64,000 bases of DNA from Latrodectus hesperus (Eukaryota > Arthropoda > Arachnida > Araneae > Theridiidae). A program made the position numbers and the translations under genes. Shown here piece after piece: positions 1 to 12,894 of the stretch (the stretch's first letter is position 1; each line of letters starts with the position of its first letter). Below the pieces are notes generated by a model, which saw only the letters and a list, made by a program, of their open reading frames with translations, was not told where the DNA came from and ran no database searches. The stretch is from positions 62,159,926-62,223,925 of the forward strand of contig CM075854.1 in NCBI GenBank assembly GCA_037975125.1, given 5' to 3'.

Positions 1-763
1 ATATCAGCTTTGTTAATACCAAGTTATAATTATATTTTTCAGTTTTATTTAAATCAGTGAATCAGTCACTTAAGTGATTTACTTAATTTTAGCTTTTGTA
101 TTGATACTAAATTATATTTACATACAATTATATTCAATAAATACAATTTAATTCAATAAATAAAGAAGGCAATTTAAAATAAACAAGGCAATAGAGAAAT
201 ATGGGGGTAAAGTTAGATTGATATATAAATATTTGATGAATTACTTACAAGGATTTTTAAATTTTTTCACAATACACAATATCCAGAAATAAAAAAGAAA
301 AACACAATCAACAACCTGAAATGGTTGCATTTTAATTAACCAGCAATTATTTGATTACAAAAAGAACTAAACTAGATAACTTATTATATTTTGATAACAA
401 AAATCAATCGCCGATTGCATCCCAGATCGCAAAAAATAATACAAAAGCATACATTTTATTCATTTTACAACATAGACTAACTTATCAAGATAAAAATTAT
501 TCATTGAAAATAAAAGTAGATGAAATATATCTTGCACGTTGTATACCTTTGGTGCACTAAAAAGGCTTGGTAGTTTTTGCGAGGTTAAATTAATTGCCGA
601 TTTTAATTTCACTTCACTTATTGAGTTAAACTACAGGCACAAACAGCTTAAATCTTTTCTTACGTTACAGTAAGAGCCCCATTTAAAATCTAACATATTT
701 AAACGCAATAAAAATTTTGAATAAAAATTCCTTGTTTTCACTCGTGTTTACATTATATCATTC
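1..763. other. AT-rich sequence, no gene seen
   Basis: This stretch is AT-rich with stops in all frames. One 69-codon plus-strand frame (351-560) shows no recognisable domain and no supporting splice or promoter context. I see no RNA gene or repeat structure here. Confidence 0.6.
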
Positions 764-1107
764 TTTAGATGTATAGGAGATATCTAGGCTTGGATATCTA
801 AACAACATCTATAACAAGTACATCCAGTAATATCTAACTTTGAAATATCTAATAGATATCCATGTGAAGCGATTTTGAGATATCAACATTGCAAAAGTTG
901 TGGATATCTATGAGATATCCCTAGCATATCTCCATGTTAATATCTAAACTATGTTACCTCTGTGATATCTCATGGATATCTAAGTCGTGGATATCCAAAT
1001 TGTAGACGTCTAATAGATGTGTTTTATGTCTAACAGATATCTGGATCTAAATTAGATATGTTTTGGATATCTAAGAGATATCAATGGTTGTGTGGGTGAA
1101 CATTACT
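764..1107. repeat. Array of GATATC palindromes, probable transposon end
   Basis: About a dozen GATATC hexamers, usually as GGATATCTA or AGATATCC, are spaced irregularly over about 340 bp. The array ends at a GGTTGTGTGGG motif near 1087-1103. A second array at 37900-38158 is built the same way from GACGTC and ends at GGTTGTATGGG. Dense palindromic subterminal repeats next to a shared terminal motif suggest the end of a DNA transposon whose other end is not visible. The family is not recognised. Confidence 0.5.
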
Positions 1108-1263
1108 TTTATAATGAAAACAGTGCTTAAGTAATCAAACAGAGAATGGAATTTATATATTAGCGCTTACATAAACATATTTCATTAAAAAATTATTTTA
1201 TGAGAAAAGTGTGTTTTTTCATCATTTCTACAAAAGAAAATTTTCAATGACATGCTTATTCAA

Positions 1264-4119
1264 ACATTGCACTTACCTAAAACTAACTGCTTCATATTCA
1301 GTCCATTAAAGGATTTCTTATCCCTAGCACCAAGATAACTGAACTCAGGTGCAAGTTTATTGGCCATCAATTTTTTTAATGATGCTTATGGTGCAATTCC
1401 CGGAAGAAGTTCCCCCAGACAAGCTTAAAAAGTGGCACTGAAACAATACAAATATAAATATTTTATAATTAAAAACATTTTATAATTTAAATTTGAAATT
1501 ACTGTATTAATTTTGGCAACATCCATACATTATGTAGTCATAATAATAATTATTATTTACAGCATAAAATTCACAGAAGTTTTAGAAAAATAAATCTAAT
1601 ATATATATATTCCTATACATTTAATAAAGCATATATATAAAAAATAATTATTTAAACAATATAAAATCAACTATAATATAGTAACAGCGCAATACAACAC
1701 AATTTCTTCCAATAGATGTCGATTCGACATCAGGTGGATGTACTCTAATCCAGTTGATGCCTCATTTTAGTCCAGTTTAGATACATGGCACGTCAAATAT
1801 CATAATACCAATTTTAGAAATGTTTATCTTTTTCATTACATATATGCTAAACCTAAGAGACTAATTTCTGGAAAAAATATACTATTTAATCTTTTACCCT
1901 TTGGAATTGGTTAAATAATTGAAATTACAAAATGTTTAAAATTTGTAATGAATCTTCAAATTAGCAAAACAAGAGTTAGATTAATAGGTAAAATTTAACA
2001 TTACCATTAAAAGAACAGAACTTAAATAATAAAATATAGAATTGAATTTACATATTAGTGCTAAATATAAACAGAAATGTTGTTTACTAAGGAATATATT
2101 AAATGTTTTGATTAAACACTTTTACAACAGTAAACTCTTAATAAAATTTAATACATGATATATTTATTTACAAATTGCCATGTTTTTAATCTTTTAAAGG
2201 ATTTATTTTCTTTTGCTCTACATTAGTTCCAAATAAGCATAATAATATAGAAAAATTAAAAAAAAATTTTAATTTGCTTATTTTAAATTTAATCTTATCC
2301 TCAGGTATAAAAATTTGTTATTCTCTCTCACTTAACTGAAAAGGAAAACAAAATTTATATATTTTAAATGATGTACGTTTTATCTCTTAAAAATACAATT
2401 AAACTTTATCAACCAAAATAATTAAGGCATAACACAATAAAAAAAATTAAAATCTTAAATATAAAAAGCTAACAATTTATTCAATTTATTTGAAACTAGG
2501 TTCAGCCCATCATAAGTAATTTTTCATGCAAAGCAGAGCAGAATATGAAACACTATAGAAAAAATGAATTTCCAATCAACATTCAATAAATAAATGATGT
2601 TTAATGTGATCAAATGTGTATATCTTTTTTAATAATATTCAAATTAGATTAATAAAGAAGACATATTTAATAGAACTAAAAATCAGGTTATTGTGTGAAA
2701 CGTAGATGCCATTCAGCTTATTTTTGCCAGTAAAGTCTTTGAAGTCTGTAGAAAAGTGAACTACTACAAAATAACTTTAAAGGAATACAATTAAAAATAG
2801 AAGAATATTGATATTTCTGTTTAAATCTAAATCAGAGAATCATTTATTAAATCAAATTAATCAACAGAATTTGAATGGAAGTACACATATAATATTCATT
2901 CCAGAAACTGTTCGTTGTTCTGTTTACGTAATCATTTTGCTTTTTAATTTCACTGAGAGCATGCTTCTTAACTTCCTTTCAGGGCATACACATGCAAGCA
3001 AATGGTTTGAATTTCAGTTAGTAACTAATTTCATTTTTTTTTCTTTTTTAAAATAAACTAAATTCTTCTCATACAAAAAGATTTTAACTATATTGACTTA
3101 AAAATAACTTCAGTGAAAATGAAATCAATGTATTAAGAGTTTCATTTGCTGTAATAATTTATGATTTTTTCCTCAAAATGAGTATTCTTATATTAATTTA
3201 CTTAAATATTTAAAGTGTGATTAAAAAAATTATTTATTTTGAAGATATTATGATCAGATAGTTTTTGTAAGAGTATTAAACAAAATAATACAAAATAAGA
3301 ATATAAAAAATATCCAGCATCACAAGCATTATGGAAGTAGGAAATTTTGCTACCAAATTAAGTGTACAGAAAATATTATAGAAAATCACATTCACAGATC
3401 ACACACAGTCACATTATAAATGCTTAATCACTGAAGATGTAAACATTTCATACTAAATGATTTTACATAATCTTAAACATCATTTTTCCTTAAAATAAAA
3501 AAAATGCTTACTTCAAATTCTAGAACCTTTAGTAGACAACAAGAGAAGTTCTCCAGAAAAGTAAGAATTCCAAATCTGGTATGGGAAATAAACATATCTT
3601 CCATTTAACTACAAAATACAAAAATTAATTTTCAAGTATACATTTTAATAGCTCTTCATTTGAAATATTAGTCCAGCATACATTAAAATAATTGGGTAAT
3701 ATAATTTTTTCTAGCTAAGTAGCAAAATCTTGAATTATTGATTTAAAATTTGGTATTCAGTTAAAAAAAACACTCAGATTTTTAATTCAACAGTAAAAAG
3801 TATTTTAATTAAACATAAATCTTTGAATCAAATCCTAATATTAATTTTTATCTTGTTGAAATCAAGATATAAATACATAAGTCTTTGTATGACAAAATAA
3901 TAATAAATTTAAGTAATTTTGGAGAGAAAAAATGGTTTTTACTAAAGAAAATTAGTTTGTGGTATTTTCATCCTAATCTCAATGTTTGCATTTTTAGCCT
4001 AAAAATAATTTTAAAATTTAATGACATAAAAAATTATTACATTCTGCTATCAAGCACAATTTATAAATAAAAGCAATATTTACCTTTTCACGTTAATTTA
4101 AAATAGTTACAAATGTAAT
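1264..4119 (-). repeat. Segment A, copy 1 (2.85-kb duplicated repeat)
   Basis: This block is nearly identical to 29607-31782 plus 36886-37585, with only scattered substitutions and small indels. Copy 2 is split by a 5.1-kb TIR element. The flanks on both sides differ between copies, so this is either a repeat family or a local duplication. The minus strand carries a DUF4806-like exon at 1277-1437. A possible decayed N-terminal exon lies around 1700-1790, where an NW...HPPDVES peptide resembles the NW...YWPP part of the element at 31783-36885, but it holds stops. The plus-strand 82-codon frame at 2808-3056 exists in both copies only because of the duplication. Confidence 0.85.
1277..1437 (-). 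pseudogene. DUF4806-like exon (segment A copy 1), frameshifted
   Basis: On the minus strand the exon follows an acceptor (GTATTGTTTCAG) and ends at a GTAAGT donor (1271-1276). Translated, it contains GGTSSGN, LMANKL and KKSFNGL, which align with GGTSSSD, LMTNKL and KHPFSTL of the exon at 34103-34268. The acceptor lies the same 24 nt before the GGTSS codons in both, and both exons end in phase 1. A run of seven A residues causes a one-base frameshift between the IIKK and LMANKL parts. The same frameshift is present in the second copy. The assignment to DUF4806, a family of unknown function common in arthropod repeat genes, is from memory of its pattern. Confidence 0.6.
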
Positions 4120-4345
4120 AGGGGAGTTGTTGGTCTATTATCTTGTTCATTGCAGTCATCTTTGCACCGCGGGAAGACAAGGGTCTAGCCCCTCAGATAC
4201 TAGTTTCCTCCTCATTCCTGCGCAGGTCATCTGCGCAGGTTCTCGCACTTGGCGTCATTTCTCTAGTAGCGTCAGGGTATAAATCAATGACTGATTGTAA
4301 CGGCTTTTGAAAGTGTTTTGTTGTCTGTTAAATTTATCCAGGTAT
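4120..4345 (+). promoter_or_regulatory. Promoter-like region with NRF1-type motifs and TATA
   Basis: This is a GC-richer island exactly where copy 1 of segment A ends. It holds two CTGCGCAGG motifs (NRF1-like), GGCGTCATTTC (CRE-like), and TATAAAT at 4278-4284. A possible 5' UTR exon would end at TTTATCCAG followed by GTATATG near 4342. The next supportable plus-strand coding exon is the N-PAC-like one at 26015, which begins after an acceptor, so this could be its distant noncoding first exon. It could equally be the promoter of a mobile element. Confidence 0.3.
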
Positions 4346-7179
4346 ATGTTTTGAAGATTTTATTAATTTGGGTTTTGTTTATTTTTATGTAAGCCTATTG
4401 CTTTGCAGTAATATTTTTACTAAATTCATCATATTTTGTCATTTATGAATTATTCTATCAAAACCTGTCATTTCCATATTGAGAATCCATGTTTCCATGT
4501 TTGCTTAGCTTGGAAAATATTGTAACTCATTTGATATTCCAAAATAATTTATTTTTCATTTTTATACTTTGTTTTAGTCTTCATTTAACTTTAATGAATT
4601 ATATAATAATTTTTGTATTTTCTGTTCGAATTCCGTTTTTTTTAAATTTAGTGAATTCCATATATAATATTCATTGCGTTCTGCTAATTGTATCATGTAT
4701 TTTATAAAATTAAAAATCTTTATTTATTCAGTTCATGAAGGGAATGTTTATTGGTGAAATATTTTATTTTCACCTCGAAATAAATTTTGTTTCGATTTAT
4801 GTTTTGAAAATTACCAAATGATTTGCACGTATTGAGAAAAAGTTTATTTGTTACTAGTGCATTTCTTTTGAATTATTGATGAATTGGTAGTATACCCGTA
4901 TCGTATATTTCGTAAGTATACCAATGAAGTCAGAAAGTAAACTAGAAGAATTTGAAATTCTGCCTCCATACTTTCTGTCGTCAACAGTTCAATTCCATAA
5001 TTAGAATCACCCTGCTTTCTTTTCCTTAGAACAAACGAAGTTAAAAAATTGGGATAGCTAATAAAATCAAATATTTTTAAAATGTACATACCAATTAATG
5101 GCATGTTTAAAATCATTATTAAGAATTAAGATTAAAGTATACTTTTATCTATGAATTATGACGTATAAAATTTGATGTATGATAATATAATCATAAAATT
5201 TATATATTGTTTTGAAATAACATGAAATTATTTTGTACTGAATTATTCAAGAAATCAAAATAGATCTCACTTAACTTCTCTGATAGTTGTGAAAGTATAA
5301 TGATATCTAATAAATTTTATAGATGTGTTTATTACAACATAGTCCTAATTAGTTTCATTTAATATTTGCTTTTGAAATATATTTAAGAAATCAATTAAAT
5401 CAATATTGGTATAGCAAAAAAGATTATGTATAACATAATTTAAACTTTTCTATTTGAATGAGCTTTAGTAAATGAAATTTAATTTTATAGTAATTTTTTT
5501 ATTAATGGTGATAAACAATTATATATTATTAAAATCTTCCAGTTGGAAATTCTTTGTTTTGTTTAACTAACTAATATGAATAAGTGATTATAAGTATATT
5601 TTTTCATTATTTAATAATTTAAAAAAATGTAAATCATACTTATTTCATAGTGATGAACATATGTTGGTATTCACCTCTAATTTGACTTCGTTGGCAGTTC
5701 AATCTTGTATACTTTATCTGAATTATTGTAGTTTTCAACATTGTGGTATCGGTGATTATTTATAAAAATTATTCGTATGATTATTCTTTAAAGTAAATCA
5801 AAAGTGTAAAAACTGAAAGAGTACCTCGTTAAATTTCTCTAATCTCAGTAATTGTGAGTTTTAATAGATTTGAGGACTAAAAGGTTGCTGTTTTGTATGA
5901 GGCAGATTTAAGAAGCGATAATATATTTTAATATTAGTAATAAAACAACTGAAATATTTTGAAGCTACTTATGTGTGTTGTTTGGGTGTAGGTATATGTC
6001 CCTTTAAGTGATTTCTCGCCGAATCTAGTGTCATTTGTTTCGATTGTAGTATTCACAATTTGAGTTTTTGTTTTTATTATAATTTATATGAAACTAATTA
6101 GATTGAAAATTTATATTCAAGCATTAAGTAAAAAATTATATGCACTCTGAAATATTTGTATTACCTTTTCAAATGTATAAAAATCAAACATAAATACATA
6201 ATGTATAAAATTCAATAATTGTTGTGTAAATTTTAGTTGTTATGAGGTTATGTGAAGACTAATAAAGAGAGCTGCTATTGATCAATATGAGAATGAATTG
6301 TGCATGAAATAGTTGTTGCACACCTTTTAGTTATCATAAAATCGGGAGATTTGAAAGAGACATAATATACATAGTTATGCTGGCTAGCTCCACAGTGTAT
6401 CTAAGGTTCATGGGTTTGAAATATTTGCTTATCACCAGGTGCCTCATCATTTTTTAATCATGGTCAAGTGAAAAAAACACACCTGAGCTGGTACTCTCCA
6501 TACCCATGTCACACCTACAGGAAGACTGGCCATCACATTGACCTGGGCATGTCCTATACCCATGGAGCTGCAACAGCCCAGTGATGCTTCATTTTCTTGA
6601 TCTTTATGGGAAATGATGTGAAACTCTTGGACAGAAATGACACATAAAGTTTTATGGTTGTGCAACTTTTAATTGTTACATGTTCATTTCATAGTTCTGG
6701 GGGCGAGATTGGTATGAGAAGGAAATGAAATAGAATAGTTGAATTCAATGATTAAAATGCATTGACAGTGATTGAATAGCTTTATGTTTTTGCAGGAGCG
6801 TATATTGTTTGGGGCAAAAAATATGTATTATGTATTAAATGCAATAGTTTGAAATTTACACAACTGTAAAAAGCTGGTAAACTGACGTATGAATGTGGGG
6901 TGTGAAGTGAAATGGTGTTTGTAGTTTAACTATTATACATTGATGTAATGCAAAAAGCTTAGGATCTCACAAATACTAATGAAACATGAACATTAAAAAC
7001 AATGGTTGCTTCGCAGGTTTCAGTTTCGCAGCTGCTAAAGTTGCATCAACTTCAATACTACCATCTGTCACATGTGAAGAAGTGTGTTAAAAATTTTGTT
7101 TATTCCCTCTTCCAGGAATTTTGAAGCCTGCGGGTCAAAAACAAATTGTGTGCCATTTTTCCATACCTCACTTTATTAT
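4346..7179. other. AT-rich sequence, no supported gene
   Basis: No gene could be supported. Positions 6420-6670 are GC-richer and hold a 72-codon minus-strand frame (6447-6665) with no family I recognise. The rest is AT-rich with short, random frames. Confidence 0.5.
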
Positions 7180-7640
7180 CAGTTTTACCGCTACAAAGTG
7201 CTGATGTTAGATTGACTTGCCTTCGTATCGGATTCACACGTTTCACAGACAGACCCATTTGTTTTTAAGCAATGGTGTGAAACGTGTGATGAACCTTATA
7301 TAGTTTATCATATTTTAGTTTCATGTCATGATGTTAACTATTTACGCTTACATTTTTTAAAATCTGATATATTAACTTTGGTAGATTTATTGGGGGATCC
7401 GCCTCACAGAAACCAATTTGCCTTTTTATCAGCAATAGGCTTATACTTTATTTAACTTATTTTAAATTTGTTTTGTAATTATGTTTAAATTTTTATCTAT
7501 ATAGCTTTAAATATATATCATATACAAATATTTTTATTTTTTAATATTTCCATATTGCTTGGGTTTTAAAAATGTATTACTATTTGAAACTATAGTTTTG
7601 GTGCAGCTTGTCCTGTTTTGGACATTGTGCCATCAAACCC
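7180..7640 (+). mobile_element. LINE 3' end (5'-truncated, frameshifted)
   Basis: The plus-strand translation reads VRLTCLRIGFTRFT, then after one frameshift WCETCDEPYIVYHILVSCHD and DLLGDPPHRNQFAFLSAIGLY before a stop near 7455. This is the C-terminal tail of a non-LTR retrotransposon ORF2, with the C-x2-C...H-x4-C knuckle that follows RNase H in I/Jockey-like elements. A 3' UTR follows and ends at CATCAAACCCAACC around 7640. Everything upstream in the element is missing. Confidence 0.75.
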
Positions 7641-9252
7641 AACCAGCAGATTTCAGTTTTTGCTAATTCATATTAATTAGACATCATTTAGGCATGAAAT
7701 TCAATGGTATTGTTAGTCTTCTAAGTGAGTTCATCTAAGTCTTTTTTAGAGTGTAGATATACCTGCATTATCCATACATTTTTTTAGTTTGTATGTGGAT
7801 AATCCTACTTCAAATTTATGACATCGGGTTATTGTCTTTTATTTTAAATAAGTAATTATAAATAAATAATTAAAAAAAAATTTTTATGTCCATGAACCAC
7901 TTGTTACCATGATTTTTCAATTTATAATTTGAGTTCTACCTCAGTGTTTATTTTTTGGAATGCATTTTAAACTTGGTTTTGGCTTAACCAGACCTATATA
8001 AAATATTCATAAAGCACCAAACACAAGAGTTTGTCGAGGCACTTTTTCAAAGAAAGGATTTTAGCAGAAAACAGTATAAAAAAATGGAGGAAAATATTTT
8101 TATTATTTATATGAATTTGAAAGTTAAAATTTTTAATTCTTGAAATCACTCTATGTAGACAGTGTGTGTAAAGTAACCTCAAAACTTAATTTGTTGCCAT
8201 CATGATTCTTATATATATTGAAAGTATTCAAGTATTACATGTAAAAGGCAGAAATATATGTACACACATGTATATTATATATAAATTTTTCATTGAATTC
8301 TAATTATGTTGAACAAAGACTTAAAAAAAAAGCAATTTTATAAATATTGTAATTTTAAAATGATGAAAGTGCATTTAATTTATTGTACAAAATTATTAAC
8401 AGATTAAAATGATTTTTTTTCAATCATTTTAATCATATCTTTCTTACCTGTCAAAATTCGGCTCACTTAGGATGTGTGCATTAGCATGTGCAACTGTTTT
8501 ATATAAAGGGGTATGTATTTGATAAAAGAATTCTTTTACACACTTACTTATTTACTTAAAATTTTTTTGCTAGAAAGAAAAATAAAAGTTAAAGACAAAA
8601 TGTTTTAAGTACGTATTTTATAATTAAAGTCAACTTAATTCTGGTTGAATATCTACGTTCACCTTTTAGCTTCTATTTTATTTTGTTAAAAACTGAATTT
8701 ATTTAATGACATTTTGAAACGCAAATCATTTCTAGTTTTTGATCATAAACTGTTTCCAATTATGGGAAGCTACATAGTCAAGATTGGACTCCTCAGTCAT
8801 GCCATGCTGAGAGGCTATTTGCATATAGGTTAATGCCTGCTGGTAAGGCATGATAGATGGAAAGTTGATGTTGAATATAGTTTAAGAATTATGAGATACT
8901 TGATGGTAGAATTAAATTTGTCATAGTTCTTATTGACTCATTCTGATAATTTTGCAAAGATTTCTGAAAATATGACCGTAAATTTTAAGTGTAGTATTCC
9001 AATGCAAATATTTTATGTTAGAATTGTAATGAGTATTCTCTGATTAGTTTTGTAAAGTTAAAGACAAATGTGCGATAGTTCATTAAATGTGTATTAAGTC
9101 ATTGCAAATTTTTGGTTATAGTGATTTTAAGTTTTAATCATGTAAAGTACTTTTTCTTGAAACTTAAATGTTTGAATTAAATTTCTTCATTTATAGAAGT
9201 CCAGTTTTATAATAAATTAATTTAGCTAAATAGGTAAAAGTTTGATGTTTGT
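7641..9252. other. AT-rich sequence with one hairpin
   Basis: No gene is seen. At 8402-8434 GATTAAAATGATT and its inverted partner AATCATTTTAATC form a 13-bp stem around a T-rich loop. Confidence 0.5.
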
Positions 9253-9453
9253 AGTGGTTTCGGCTCCTCTTTAACCGACTCAGCGTCCGCGACGTATCTG
9301 TTACGTCGCAATAAACTGGTCGAAAAGCGGTTCATGACGGCATGGATACGTCGAAACTTTCCTGCTCGAAAGCGGCCTGCGACGGCATAGATACGTCGCA
9401 GAGTTTGCACCGAAAGCGGCCGCGACATATATTTTCGCATAGTAGAAACCACT
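9253..9453. repeat. GC-rich hairpin repeat, MITE-like
   Basis: A sharp GC-rich island of about 200 bp is bounded by AGTGGTTTC (9253-9261) and its inverse GAAACCACT (9445-9453). Inside, CGAAAGCGG-type motifs recur at 9320, 9367 and 9411. Hairpins built on TACGTCGC occur at 9289-9309 (8-bp stem, 5-nt loop) and 9378-9400 (7-bp stem). A 76-codon minus-strand frame across it only reflects the repeats. A further small inverted repeat, GTGGTTTGA/TCAAACCAC, lies at 9477-9512. No target-site duplication is evident. Confidence 0.55.
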
Positions 9454-9512
9454 TATTTTTGCTTTCCCCCTAATCGGTGGTTTGATTGATCGGTCTTAAT
9501 CACTCAAACCAC

Positions 9513-12500
9513 ACTCCTTGGAGACTTTTCTTTGAAAACTACTACTCAGCCTGAGTTTTACGCCAAATATCTAAAATACTGATTATTTTTTCGCCAAGAT
9601 TCAACTTTAAAATTTAATAATCTATAAATTTGTTGCTTTAGAAATAAAATGCAAGTTTATACATTATTATTTTTCATTTTATTTCCTAAGTTCTAAAGTT
9701 AGTTCCTAATTGAATTAGACGATTTTATTACACAAAAATTTCAAATCCATATGTACTTTTAAATTACTAACGAGCTTGCTTTCTTTTCTAAGTTAAATTT
9801 TAATAATTTTCCTGCTTATGCTAATTATTTTTTATATCTTACTTAATTTAATTCAGTTTTTATTGTTTTGACGGCATTTTTTATCGACTAGTTATGATTG
9901 AAATAAACAAATAAATTTCGTAAATGGAAATGCTACTATTTAAGCAATTAAAATTTTAACCTACAGAAAATAATTATTTGTTTACAAAATTTATTTTTAA
10001 AATAAGCAAATTATTAATACGTTAGTTTTACAAATAATTATCTTTTAACGTGATCCATATTAGGTATAAAAGAAATTTTTAAATATAATAATCTTAACCA
10101 GAGAATTTCTTGTTGTAAAATGTGGTTATATATTTACTTTACTCTTCTTATTTGAATTAAAAATTAATTTTTCTGGTTTATCTTTGAAACATAAAATGGT
10201 ATATTCCATATACGATTGATTGTGTTATTTAAATTTAAAAATATAATAAACGCATTATGTATTTCAAATAAATTTCTTTTTAAAAAAATTAAAGTTTTGA
10301 AAACAAAGAAAATTCACTTTGAAAAATCTAAATGAAATAGTATGCTAAAGTTATATGACTATAGAAATCATAGAATGTTTAAATTTAGTTGTGTTGTTAC
10401 AATCTGAATTAACGATAACAAGATATAGATGACATAAATACGATTAATTATATTAAAGGGACAAAATTGATTACAGAAATAAAATGAAGTTCAAAATGAG
10501 ATATTGTGGCTTAGAAATAAATTAATTAGCTGTTCAAATTATGAAAAAAAAATATTTATTTTCTTAAAATACATGTTGACTTTAGCTCGCAAAAAAATCA
10601 TTGTTTATTATAAAATATAATATATTAATACAATATTTAAATTGCTAGCTCTTTTTTATAGGAATATGGTGTTATTTATTTGAGTAAAAATAAACCATAT
10701 TAAAGAAAGTTAACAAATTCAGGGCAAACTTATAGTACTTATAGTAGTTATATGATGATCTAAAAATATATAATTATAAAAAAAGATTCATTATTGAATA
10801 TTCATTAACGTTCATAAAACTGATAAATTTAGAATTAAATGCTTGCTCTGAATTTATAAAATAAATAAAAAAGTAATCTTTCGATACCAAACATAACTTT
10901 TTCGCCTTAAGTAAATTTGTGATAATCTAAAGCATTAATGTTTTTCTAAACTAGTAATAGATAAATATTAAGAATAGAAAAATAAATGCTTATAAAAATT
11001 TTTGTTGTTTACCTTTTCAAGTCTTAAGAATATATCCTCTGTCACTTTAAATAATGATTACTTTTTTCAATTTTGATAATATTTTTCGATTTTTATTCTT
11101 GATATATAACTTTGTGATATTCATTATATTGAAAGCATAATACTGTTTTAGCACATTTTATATAAATGTTTTTGTACGCCTGCTCCCATTTCAATGACCT
11201 TACAATATAAAAAAGAATGCTAGTATATTTTATATGAAAAAATTCATTTGAATTTTGAAAACATTTGAGATAATTTTTTAAAAAAGAACTATATGATTAA
11301 ATTCAAATTTTCAGACTTAACTTCGGATTTAGGTGTTTATCTGTTAAGTCCTTAAATAGTTTATTAATGTTAATGTTAACAATACAAAATAACAAAAACT
11401 AAAATAAAATTATTCTTTCAAAAATTAAAATGTAGTTGAAATGAAATCAAGGATATTAAATTTGAATTATTAACGCAATTTTTGAAATTTTCTGTTTTCA
11501 GAGTTTTTAAAATTTAAAATAAATTGCTGTTTAAAAATTTTCTATCCAAAATTCTACCTTACTTATATAAAAAAAGAGAATATAAAGTTGAAAATTTTTA
11601 TAGGATTCCTGTAATCTTTCATGATTTGATAAGCAAAATTTATTTTGTATCATTTTGTTTCTATCATATTAATACTACTATATTTTTGGTTATGCAGCAG
11701 TAGTTATAAATAGCTCCTATAGTATTCGAACATTTTTCACTTAATTATTTCCTTTCCTTAAAACCTTGCGTAGTTTTTTTATCACAGATAGTTGAATACT
11801 AAAGGATAAGGTGTTAAATTTATTTTCTCTACAATTTTTACAAGTATTCTATTATTAACAGTATTGTTTCAAACAGCTTCTCCCATATATCCCCTGTATA
11901 TACATCAAGACTTCGTTTCAAGGAAGATAATTCATTGCACATGTGGCTTCCTGTGTGGTTAAGAATGTTTCCATTTAGTTACAGATGGAATGAAAGGGAA
12001 TTTTATCGATTACTCTAGTTGAAGTAGACATATGAGAAACTGCTTTTTTTCACCTTGTTTCATTCCTCTCAATCTTAACAATTCTCAATTATAGATAAAG
12101 TCTCTTTAATTAGGAAACTTTATATAGTAGAGATATATGATAATTATATATAGGTTTTGCAACTTGTAATACAATAAAATATTACCAATGCAAGAACTTT
12201 TCATAAAAATATTTTTATAAGGGAGTAATAATAGCCTCTTAGCATTTTATTACATATTATATTATGTAAAGTTAAATATAAGCCAATAGAAACTCGTTAT
12301 AAAATTTTAAGTTTCTTTCGAACCGTAATTTTGCCAAATTCAGTTGTAAAGATTCTTTTGTTTTTATTTATAATTATACATGAAGTTCAGTTCATAAACG
12401 CTAGATTAATATTTAAAAAATAACTCGAGTAAACACTTGTGAAACCAAATATTCCATTTACATTGAAATAAATTAAATGTAACAGTTTAAGCTTGTTATT

Positions 12501-12894
12501 AGTACATGCACTGATATAAAATTTCAATTCAGATTGACAAATGAAGTTAATTATCAGGTATTGTTACAAGTGATATTTTATCTAAGGTTGTTCAGTTACG
12601 AGTAGAAAAAATTAATTTAGCTAATAAATTTGGGCTTTAACGCTTTTAAATAAAAAAACAAAATTTATCTATGAAAAAAGAGCATAAGTAATATATATTT
12701 TTAGTTCTGCTAAAAAATTAAGTAAATTAATAATTTTAATATTTCTAATTCATTTAGACTGTTGAATTATAGAAACGTATAAATAATCTAAATCAGCCTT
12801 GCTATGTGTGCTGAAAGTATTATAATATTGTGAAAGGGTTTGAAAAATATTTATTTACTTGCATTAAATAATTATAAAGTTTCTACTTCTGTAA
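9513..12894. other. AT-rich sequence, nothing recognised
   Basis: Very AT-rich throughout, with no frame, RNA gene or repeat that I can support. Confidence 0.5.

Noticed and set aside
2808..3056. 82-codon plus-strand frame present twice (also 31164-31412)
   Set aside because: Its conservation is fully explained by the segment A duplication. There is no start context or motif, and the gene evidence in segment A is on the other strand.
9222..9452. 76-codon minus-strand frame with repeated arginine-rich segments
   Set aside because: The peptide repeat only mirrors the GC-rich DNA hairpin repeat.
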